Below, piece after piece: positions 1 to 5,243 of a stretch of 6,390 bases of DNA. Both the position numbers and the translations under genes were made by a program. The first letter of the stretch is position 1, and each line of letters begins with the position of its first letter. Origin of the DNA: DATKWF01 sp035529715. Its GTDB lineage: Bacteria > Chloroflexota > Dehalococcoidia > Dehalococcoidales > RBG-16-60-22. The notes below the pieces were generated by a model, which saw only the letters and a list, made by a program, of their open reading frames with translations, was not told the DNA's origin and did not search any database. The stretch is taken from the NCBI GenBank assembly GCA_035529715.1, contig DATKWF010000059.1, positions 1-6,390 of the forward strand, given 5' to 3'.

Positions 1-945
1 TTGCTCAAACTCAAACAGGGCTCCTATAGATTTACCGGTATGAATGCGACTTATGGCTTCTCCCAGCAACGGCGCTATTGACAAAACCTTAATTTTGTCC
101 AGCTTCTTGCCGTCCTTGACCGGAACAGTATCAGTGACTACAACCTCTTTTGCCAGGCTGGAAGCTATCCGCTGGGTGGCTGAACCGGAAAATATCGGAT
201 GGGTACAACAGGCATACACTTCCTTCACACCATGCTCCTTCAGGGCAGAAGCAACACCCACCAGAGAACCGGCGGTATCTATTTCATCATCCACAGTGAG
301 AGCTACCTTGCCCTGCACCTCACCGATTATATTCAATGTCTCCGCCTGGTCATCATTGCCCACCCGCCTTTTCTCTATAATAGCCAATGGGGCATTGAGC
401 TTGGCTGCCAGGTCTCGCGCTCGCTTGACAATGCCGATATCAGTGGCAACCACCACCAGGTCATCAAAGTCCCTTTCGGCAAAGTAATTACCCAGTATAT
501 AAAGAGCCGTCAGCTCATCAACCGGGATGCTAAAGAAGCCTTGAATCTGTGCCGCATGCAAGTCCACCGTCAGCAGCCGGTTTGCCCCGGCAGTGGTAAG
601 CAGGTCAGCGACCAGCCTGGCAGTGATAGGCACCCGGGGCTGGTCCTTCTTATCGGTACGGCCATAACCATAGTAGGGAACTACCGCCGTAATCCGACCA
701 GCCGATGCCCTCTTCAGGGCATCAATCATAATAAGCAACTCAACCAGATTGTTATTGACCGGCGAACAGAGAGGCTGAATAATAAAAGTATCCCGCTGAC
801 GAACATTTTCCAAAATACGGACAAATATATTCTCGTTAGTGAACTGAAATACCTCACTCCTGCCCAAAGGTATACCTAGATATTCGGTGACCGCTTTAGC
901 TAGTGATGGGTGGGCATTACCAGTAAAAACCTTCAATTCGTCCAT
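1..945 (-). CDS. prs: Ribose-phosphate pyrophosphokinase (PRPP synthase), 3' end cut by window edge
   Basis: Makes PRPP from ribose-5-phosphate and ATP in the cytoplasm, feeding purine, pyrimidine, His, Trp and NAD synthesis. Reading the minus strand from the ATG at 945-943 gives 315 codons with no stop. The family is usually 310-320 residues and the frame ends in GALFEFEQ, so only a few C-terminal residues are missing. Visible motifs: the N-terminal adenine-site segment FTNEN (35-39), RASAGRITAVVPYYGYGR (79-96), the DLHAAQIQGFF metal/ATP segment (128-138), the catalytic flexible loop KRR (192-194), and the PRPP-binding loop VDDEIDTAGS (218-227). Several positions differ from the classical class I enzymes (see findings). 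An AAAGGAGAT site lies 9 nt before the ATG and an extended -10 promoter about 40 bp upstream. The gene is divergent from pyrG. Family assignment is secure. Confidence 0.97.
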   Translation of the reverse strand, partial: MDELKVFTGNAHPSLAKAVTEYLGIPLGRSEVFQFTNENIFVRILENVRQRDTFIIQPLCSPVNNNLVELLIMIDALKRASAGRITAVVPYYGYGRTDKKDQPRVPITARLVADLLTTAGANRLLTVDLHAAQIQGFFSIPVDELTALYILGNYFAERDFDDLVVVATDIGIVKRARDLAAKLNAPLAIIEKRRVGNDDQAETLNIIGEVQGKVALTVDDEIDTAGSLVGVASALKEHGVKEVYACCTHPIFSGSATQRIASSLAKEVVVTDTVPVKDGKKLDKIKVLSIAPLLGEAISRIHTGKSIGALFEFEQ

Positions 946-952
946 TGGCCAA

Positions 953-961
953 ATCTCCTTT
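953..961 (-). promoter_or_regulatory. Ribosome binding site of prs
   Basis: On the minus strand this reads AAAGGAGAT, a near-perfect Shine-Dalgarno sequence. The AGGAG core ends 9 nt before the ATG at 945. It fixes the prs start, which also matches the usual N-terminus of the family. Confidence 0.85.
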
Positions 962-981
962 AGACTTTTAATCCCATATAG

Positions 982-1010
982 ATTATAGCACTATTATTGA
1001 CCAACCTCAC
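982..1010 (-). promoter_or_regulatory. Probable prs promoter (extended -10 type)
   Basis: The minus strand carries TGCTATAAT, a consensus TATAAT (987-982) preceded by the TGn extension (990-988). The -35 position 17 bp upstream reads GTGAGG (1010-1005), only 3 of 6 matches, which is typical where an extended -10 compensates. Transcription would start near 975, giving a leader of about 30 nt that includes the prs ribosome binding site. Prediction from sequence only. Confidence 0.6.
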
Positions 1011-1018
1011 CCTCAAAA

Positions 1019-1029
1019 GCTTGACAAGC
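1019..1029. repeat. 11-bp palindrome over the P1 -35 element
   Basis: GCTTG-A-CAAGC, with perfect 5-bp arms around one central base, encloses the TTGACA of P1. It could be a half of an operator. Short palindromes of this size also arise by chance. Confidence 0.4.
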
Positions 1030-1049
1030 GAAAGTTCCCCTCTTATAAT
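1021..1049 (+). promoter_or_regulatory. pyrG promoter P1, perfect sigma-70 consensus
   Basis: TTGACA at 1021-1026 and TATAAT at 1044-1049 are separated by exactly 17 bp, matching the housekeeping sigma consensus at all 12 core positions. The predicted start is near 1055-1056, giving a pyrG leader of about 180 nt. Both hexamers lie inside short palindromes (1019-1029 and 1040-1056), so so strong a promoter may be held down by a repressor. The predicted +1 lacks the GGGC run needed for the CTP-sensing reiterative transcription known for pyrG of Firmicutes. Confidence 0.75.
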
Positions 1050-1056
1050 ATAAGAG
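1040..1056. promoter_or_regulatory. 17-bp perfect palindrome over the P1 -10 element (candidate operator)
   Basis: CTCTTATA-A-TATAAGAG has perfect 8-bp arms around one central base and covers the TATAAT of P1 and its predicted start site. A dimeric repressor bound here would block P1 directly. A one-base loop cannot form an RNA hairpin, so a DNA site is the more natural reading. No regulator gene is present in the window. Confidence 0.5.
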
Positions 1057-1079
1057 AAACTGATCTTCCCCGCCAAAAC

Positions 1080-1108
1080 TTGACACCCAAGACTTTTTCT
1101 ACTATAAA
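1080..1108 (+). promoter_or_regulatory. pyrG promoter P2, near-perfect sigma-70 consensus
   Basis: TTGACA at 1080-1085 and TATAAA at 1103-1108 are again separated by 17 bp (11 of 12 core matches). It lies exactly 59 bp downstream of P1 in the same direction. Transcription would start near 1115 and give a leader of about 120 nt before pyrG. No intrinsic terminator is seen between P2 and the gene. Confidence 0.7.
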
Positions 1109-1142
1109 GAGCACAAAGAGCATTCCTGCATAAACCAGATGC

Positions 1143-1157
1143 TTTTTGTTACAAAAA
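1143..1157. repeat. 15-bp palindrome in the pyrG leader
   Basis: TTTTTGT-T-ACAAAAA has perfect 7-bp arms around one central base and lies downstream of both pyrG promoters, with its centre 102 bp from that of the 1040-1056 palindrome. It has the same odd-length architecture but a different sequence. It is A/T-only apart from one G and one C, so chance is a real alternative. Confidence 0.35.
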
Positions 1158-1235
1158 CCTAGCTTAAACCCTTAATAATAGGCTCTCAAGAAAAGCAGAA
1201 GTTTTTCTGGGTGTTTTGGAGTGTAGTTTTTCTGT

Positions 1236-2870
1236 ATGCCAAAGTACATCTTTGTTACTGGTGGTGTAGTTAGCTCGGTAGGCAAAGGCATCACCGTCGC
1301 TTCTATCGGTACCATCCTGAAGAGTCGACAAATCAGCGTGTCGGTTCAGAAGCTAGACCCCTATCTCAATGTCGACCCGGGCACGATGTCCCCCTATCAG
1401 CATGGTGAGGTATTCGTTACTCAGGATGGTGCTGAAACCGACCTTGATTTAGGCAACTACGAACGTTTCATTGGAGTTGACTTTACTGCCGATTCCAATG
1501 TTACCTCGGGGCAAATCTATAGCGCCGTTATTGCCAAGGAGAGGCGGGGCGATTTCTTAGGCGGCACCATACAGGTAGTGCCGCACGTTACCACGGAAAT
1601 AAAAGAACGGTTCAAGAAACTGGCGGAAAAATCACAGGCTGACGTGATTCTGATTGAGGTAGGCGGCACGGTGGGTGATATTGAGGGGCAGCCTTTTCTT
1701 GAAGCCATCAGGCAGATGAGAAAAGATGTCGGTCGGGACAACGTGCTCTATGTCCACGTTACCTTGCTCCCCTATCTTAACTCCACTCAGGAGTTGAAGA
1801 CCAAGCCCACCCAGCACAGTGTTAACGAACTGCGCCGGATCGGTATTCAGCCTGATGTCATTATATGCCGCAGTGACCTGCCAATGGCGGAAAGCATAAG
1901 AGATAAAATATCCCTTTTCTGCGATGTAGAACGGCAAGCCGTTATTCCCTTACCAACGGTATCCACCATCTACGAGATACCCCTGATTCTTGAAGAGTCG
2001 GGACTGGGTCAGCTGGTCGTAAGCAAACTCGGGCTTAAGGCAGACAAGGCAGACCTGAGCCAGTGGCAGAAACTCGTCAATTCTCTCCAAACACCCCACG
2101 AGCCGGTTAATATTGCCCTCGTTGGTAAATATGTTGAATTAACTGATGCCTATTTCTCTGTTCGGGAGGCGCTCCGCCATGCTGCTCTTCACCATGATAG
2201 AGATGTTAACCTCCTCTGGATTCAGTCCGAGGACCTGGAAAATGATAACACCGAGGCCCGTTTACGCACTGCCCAGGGCATTATTGTCCCCGGTGGCTTT
2301 GGCATCAGGGGCATTGAAGGCATGGTGAAAGCCGCCAACTATGCCCGAACCAATGAAATCCCTTACCTGGGATTGTGCCTGGGCCTGCAGATCATGGTAA
2401 TTGAGTTCGCCCGCTACGCCCTGAACTCGGCAGAAGCAAACTCCAGCGAGTTCGACCCTGATACTCCCTACCCGGTTATTGACATTCTGCCGGAACAGAA
2501 GAAGATGAAAAATATGGGGGGCACCATGCGTCTGGGTAACTACCCCTGTGAACTGACCCCGGACACTCATGCCGCCCATGCCTACGGACAGAGCCTGATC
2601 CACGAACGCCACCGGCATCGCTTTGAATTTAATAATCAGTTTCGTGATGAATTACATAAGGCAGGAATGATTTACAGCGGGCTTTCCCCCGACAACAAGC
2701 TGGTTGAAATCTGCGAGCTGTCTAACCACCCCTGGATGTTGAGTTGTCAGTTCCATCCTGAATTTCTTTCTCGTCCCGGTAACCCCCACCCCCTCTTCCG
2801 TGACTTTATCGGCGCCGCCAAGGACGTATTGCGGGAAGGGGCTCAACCCCCGCTACCACTCTCGCCTTAA
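1236..2870 (+). CDS. pyrG: CTP synthase (glutamine-hydrolysing)
   Basis: Converts UTP to CTP using ATP and glutamine, the last step of pyrimidine nucleotide synthesis; acts in the cytoplasm as a tetramer. The 544-residue length is normal for the family. The N-terminal synthetase domain (about 1-265) opens with the signature VTGGVVSSVGKG (7-18), followed by DPYLNVDPGTMSPYQHGEVF (41-60), Mg-binding Asp71 and Glu141, and KTKPTQHSV. The C-terminal class I glutamine amidotransferase domain (about 290-535) has the GGFGIRG oxyanion segment and the triad Cys381 (GLCLG), His507 and Glu509 (FHPEF). All key residues are intact. An in-frame TAG at 1224-1226 rules out a longer start, and the N-terminus matches the family. 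The ribosome site is poor: GGAG at 1218-1221 is 14 nt from the ATG. First gene of the probable pyrG-tal-rho-orf operon, behind two strong promoters. Confidence 0.98.
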   Translation: MPKYIFVTGGVVSSVGKGITVASIGTILKSRQISVSVQKLDPYLNVDPGTMSPYQHGEVFVTQDGAETDLDLGNYERFIGVDFTADSNVTSGQIYSAVIAKERRGDFLGGTIQVVPHVTTEIKERFKKLAEKSQADVILIEVGGTVGDIEGQPFLEAIRQMRKDVGRDNVLYVHVTLLPYLNSTQELKTKPTQHSVNELRRIGIQPDVIICRSDLPMAESIRDKISLFCDVERQAVIPLPTVSTIYEIPLILEESGLGQLVVSKLGLKADKADLSQWQKLVNSLQTPHEPVNIALVGKYVELTDAYFSVREALRHAALHHDRDVNLLWIQSEDLENDNTEARLRTAQGIIVPGGFGIRGIEGMVKAANYARTNEIPYLGLCLGLQIMVIEFARYALNSAEANSSEFDPDTPYPVIDILPEQKKMKNMGGTMRLGNYPCELTPDTHAAHAYGQSLIHERHRHRFEFNNQFRDELHKAGMIYSGLSPDNKLVEICELSNHPWMLSCQFHPEFLSRPGNPHPLFRDFIGAAKDVLREGAQPPLPLSP

Positions 2871-2893
2871 ATTATGAGAACAGTGAGGGCAAA

Positions 2894-3556
2894 ATGCGCA
2901 TATTTTTAGATACCGCCAATATCGAACAAATCAGGAAAGCCGCCAAACTGGGCATCATCAGTGGCGTTACCACCAACCCCAGCCTGGTAGCCAAGGAGTC
3001 AACCGCCGACTACGAGACAGTGGTCAAAACTATTTGCTCCATAATCACCGGTGAGGAGACATCTGTCTCTGTGGAAGTGCTGGCCGAAGATACTCAGTCC
3101 ATGATTGAAGAAGCCCGAGTCAAAGCCTCCTGGGCACCCAATGTAACCATCAAAATACCCGCCACTGCTGCCGGCCTTGAGGCAATATCAACACTGAGCA
3201 AGGAAAAAATAAAGGTAAACATGACCCTGTGTTTCTCGGTGAATCAGGCGCTACTCGGCGCACTGGCCGGTGCTACCTATGTTAGCCCCTTTGTCGGCCG
3301 ACTGGATGATGTCGGCCATGACGGTATGGAAGTGGTAAAAGATATTGTTGAGGTATACAAAAAATATGATTATATAGAAACCCAGGTGATTGCCGCCAGT
3401 ATCCGCCACCCCCTGCACTGTGTGGCTGCCGCCAAGGCTGGAGCACATATCGCCACCGTTCCCTATAATGTGCTGATGCAGATGATTAACCACCCGCTTA
3501 CTGATGTGGGTATCACTCGCTTTCTGGCTGACTGGAAACGGGTCTCAAAACAATAG
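2894..3556 (+). CDS. tal: Small transaldolase (TalC / fructose-6-phosphate aldolase-like family)
   Basis: A 220-residue single-domain TIM-barrel aldolase of the short transaldolase/FSA group. Transaldolase moves a dihydroxyacetone unit between sugar phosphates in the non-oxidative pentose phosphate pathway. Signatures: FLDTAN with Asp6, GVTTNPSL (24-31), the Schiff-base Lys87 in IKIP, the NMTLCFSVNQALL segment (109-121), and YVSPFVGRLDD (129-139) with the phosphate-binding Ser131 and Arg136. Two positions that separate the subfamilies read Glu61 (Gln59 in E. coli FsaA) and Phe133 (Tyr131 in FsaA). Both are the transaldolase state, so I prefer transaldolase over free F6P aldolase. The gene begins 23 nt after pyrG, with GAGGG at 2885-2889 as ribosome site, and is probably co-transcribed. 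In the operon it could help balance ribose-5-phosphate supply. Confidence 0.93.
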   Translation: MRIFLDTANIEQIRKAAKLGIISGVTTNPSLVAKESTADYETVVKTICSIITGEETSVSVEVLAEDTQSMIEEARVKASWAPNVTIKIPATAAGLEAISTLSKEKIKVNMTLCFSVNQALLGALAGATYVSPFVGRLDDVGHDGMEVVKDIVEVYKKYDYIETQVIAASIRHPLHCVAAAKAGAHIATVPYNVLMQMINHPLTDVGITRFLADWKRVSKQ

Positions 3557-3569
3557 CAATTAAAAAAAT

Positions 3570-3575
3570 AAGGAG
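3570..3575 (+). other. Orphan Shine-Dalgarno-like sequence
   Basis: AAGGAG in an A-rich stretch just after the transaldolase gene, with no ATG, GTG or TTG at a usable distance. It is 57 nt upstream of the rho start. It may be the former rho ribosome site, displaced by the repeat-like element that follows, or simply chance in purine-rich DNA. Confidence 0.3.
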
Positions 3576-3586
3576 TTTAAAACAAA

Positions 3587-3626
3587 TTCTCCCTTCTGTA
3601 CAAGGAGAGGGGTTTGGGAGTGAGGT
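3587..3626 (+). repeat. Intergenic inverted-repeat element, possible dispersed repeat
   Basis: The gap between tal and rho holds TTCTCCCTT (3587-3595) and its imperfect inverse AAGGAGAGG (3602-3610) around a 6-nt loop. A pyrimidine/purine-skewed tail GGTTTGGGAGTGAGGTT (3611-3627) follows. This layout (CTCCCTT, loop, AAGGAGAGG, then GGGAGTGAGG) resembles short intergenic repeats that recur many times in some bacterial genomes. Only one copy is in the window, so repeat status is inferred from recollection. The stem is short and lacks a T tract, so it is not an intrinsic terminator. Confidence 0.4.
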
Positions 3627-3632
3627 TACACC

Positions 3633-4895
3633 ATGAACATCGAAGAACTGGAAAACAAAAATAGAGAAGAACTGATTGAGATGGGCAAGGAAATGGGCAT
3701 ATCCAACGCTACTGCCCTCAAGAAGCAAGACATCATCAGGCGCCTGCTCCAGACAAGTATCGAGCAGGAGGGTCATACCTTCTGTGGCGGCATCCTGGAG
3801 ATTATGACTGATGGCTACGGTTTCCTCAGGCAGGACACATTGCTGCCCAGCCAGGTTGATGTGTATATTTCGCCATCTCAAATCCGGCGCTTTGGTCTAC
3901 GTAACGGCGATATGGTTATCGGGCAGGGCAGACCACCCAAAAGCAGCGAGAAATACTTCAGCCTGCTCCAGGTGGTCGCCGTCAACGATATCAACCCTGA
4001 ACTGGCAAAAGACCGCCCCCGCTTCGGCTCATTCACCCCCACCTTCCCCGACAAAATAATTAATCTGGAAACCTCACCTGAGAACATGTCCACCCGTCTG
4101 CTCAACCTTATTGCCCCCATCGGCCGAGGACAGCGAGGCTTAATCGTTTCACCACCCAAAGCTGGCAAAACAATACTGCTCAAATCCATAGCCAACGCCG
4201 CCACCACCAACTATAATGACATCCACCTAATGGTGTGCCTTATTGGTGAGCGACCGGAGGAGGTCACCGATATGCAGCGCTCGGTCAAGGGAGAGGTGAT
4301 AAGCGCTACCTTTGACGAGCCGGTAGAAAACCACACCCGTGTCGCCGAGCTGGCACTGGAGAGAGCCAAGCGCATAGTAGAAGGCGGGAAGGATGTGCTT
4401 ATACTCCTAGACGGCATTACCCGTCTTACCCGTTCCTACAACCTGGCTATGCCTTCCAGCGGTCGCACCCTGTCCGGTGGTATTGACCCGGCGGCTCTCC
4501 ACCCGGCAAAGCGCTTCTTTGGCGCTGCCCGTAACACCGCTGAGGGCGGCAGCCTGACTATAATCGCTACCTGCCTCATTGACACCGGCAGCCGCATGGA
4601 TGACCTCATCTATGAGGAGTTCAAAGGCACCGGCAACATGGAGCTTCACCTTGACCGCCGATTATCCGAACGCCGTATCTTCCCGGCAATGGATATCCAG
4701 CGCAGTGGCACCCGACGAGAAGAGCTGCTGATGGACGAAGAGAGCCTGAAGCAAGTATGGCTGCTGCGGCGCATGGTGGGAATGATTGCCTCCGACTCCG
4801 CCAACTTTGTTGAAGGCACCGAGCGAGTCATGGACCGCCTGCGCAAGACCGAAACCAATGCCGAGTTCCTGGCTAACCTGAACAAGGAGATGTAA
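3633..4895 (+). CDS. rho: Transcription termination factor Rho
   Basis: Hexameric RNA-dependent ATPase/helicase that releases transcripts at Rho-dependent terminators. The 420 residues match the 419 of E. coli Rho, with no insertion domain. Order: Rho N-terminal helical domain (1-42, ending KKQDIIRRLLQ), cold-shock-like primary RNA-binding domain (about 48-120) with GYGFLR (61-66) and the YISPSQIRRF segment (78-87), then the RecA-type ATPase (about 150-400). Walker A is SPPKAGKT (173-180) and Walker B ends at Asp260. The Q-loop SSGRTLSGG lies at 275-283, the R-loop segment EEFKGTGNMELHL at 328-340, and the arginine-finger motif SGTRREELL at 358-366. Residue 261 is Gly where E. coli has Ser266. 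The start follows GTGAGG, 7 nt before the ATG. Third gene of the operon, 76 nt after tal. Autoregulation of rho is known elsewhere but is not visible here. Confidence 0.98.
   Translation: MNIEELENKNREELIEMGKEMGISNATALKKQDIIRRLLQTSIEQEGHTFCGGILEIMTDGYGFLRQDTLLPSQVDVYISPSQIRRFGLRNGDMVIGQGRPPKSSEKYFSLLQVVAVNDINPELAKDRPRFGSFTPTFPDKIINLETSPENMSTRLLNLIAPIGRGQRGLIVSPPKAGKTILLKSIANAATTNYNDIHLMVCLIGERPEEVTDMQRSVKGEVISATFDEPVENHTRVAELALERAKRIVEGGKDVLILLDGITRLTRSYNLAMPSSGRTLSGGIDPAALHPAKRFFGAARNTAEGGSLTIIATCLIDTGSRMDDLIYEEFKGTGNMELHLDRRLSERRIFPAMDIQRSGTRREELLMDEESLKQVWLLRRMVGMIASDSANFVEGTERVMDRLRKTETNAEFLANLNKEM
4884..4889 (+). promoter_or_regulatory. Ribosome binding site inside the rho 3' end
   Basis: AAGGAG, encoding Lys-Glu in the last codons of rho, lies 6 nt before the ATG at 4896. 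This perfect site supports the reality of the 115-residue gene and its translational coupling to rho, since the rho stop codon and the next start codon abut (TAAATG). Confidence 0.8.
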
Positions 4896-5243
4896 ATGCA
4901 AATAAGAAAGACCTACCAAGCGGTAAATACAGAGCTGCTCTACGATGAGATAAGAGACTTTGTCCTGAAGCAAGGGACAAGTCTGGGAGAAGCCAAGATA
5001 GAAACATACGCACTGCCCAACGATTCTTCTTCTTTTATTTCCCGCGGTACGCTGACCTTCAAGGTTCAAGCCGAAGCGGGCAAGGCCGAAAAAGAATGTC
5101 TTAGAGCTCACGTTGTTGGCTCAGCCAAGACTGAAACGAAACTGATGCTGGATATTGACGAGAAGCTCTTCTCTCCAGAAAAGGTCACGGCCCTACAGGA
5201 AGACCTCGACTTTATTTTTGGCTCATATGCGGCAAAGTCATAG
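4896..5243 (+). CDS. Unrecognised 115-residue protein translationally coupled to rho
   Basis: I do not recognise this family. The start ATG directly follows the rho TAA with no gap, and AAGGAG lies 6 nt upstream within rho, so expression coupled to Rho is very likely. The protein is soluble, rich in charged residues and free of membrane segments or a signal peptide. An N-terminal helix (about 10-27, LLYDEIRDFVLKQG) is followed by apparent beta-rich sequence (about 33-90, including GTLTFKVQAEAG and TETKLMLDID) and a C-terminal helix (93-111, SPEKVTALQEDLDFIFGSY). It has one Cys and no CxxC pairs, so it is not ribosomal protein L31 (rpmE), a common rho neighbour. Its 3' end overlaps the convergent tyrA by 6 bp. 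Function unknown; a role linked to transcription or translation is only a guess from position. Confidence 0.85.
   Translation: MQIRKTYQAVNTELLYDEIRDFVLKQGTSLGEAKIETYALPNDSSSFISRGTLTFKVQAEAGKAEKECLRAHVVGSAKTETKLMLDIDEKLFSPEKVTALQEDLDFIFGSYAAKS

Noticed and set aside
199..879. A 226-codon open frame on the plus strand
   Set aside because: It lies wholly antisense to prs, has no recognisable protein features and no fitting ribosome site, and the prs reading of the opposite strand is unambiguous.
1143..1157. TTTTTGT-T-ACAAAAA considered as an intrinsic terminator in the pyrG leader
   Set aside because: A one-base loop cannot close in RNA, the stem is nearly all A-U, and no T tract follows. It is kept only as a DNA palindrome.
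1189..1210. AGAAAA...TTTTTCT stem before pyrG considered as a riboswitch or attenuator part
   Set aside because: Short A-U stem with no alternative pairing partner or known riboswitch signature.
3596..3610. Hairpin before rho considered as the terminator of the pyrG-tal transcript
   Set aside because: Short bulged stem, followed by GGGGTTTGGG instead of a T tract, so rho is more likely co-transcribed.
5208..5239. Inverted repeat GACTTT / AAAGTC around the convergent gene junction, considered as a bidirectional terminator
   Set aside because: The stem is only 6 bp, A/T-rich, with a 20-nt loop and coding sequence on both sides; far too weak to call.
4896..5243. The gene after rho considered as ribosomal protein L31 (rpmE)
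   Set aside because: It is 115 residues long, has a single Cys and no CxxC zinc motifs, and shows none of the L31 sequence signatures.
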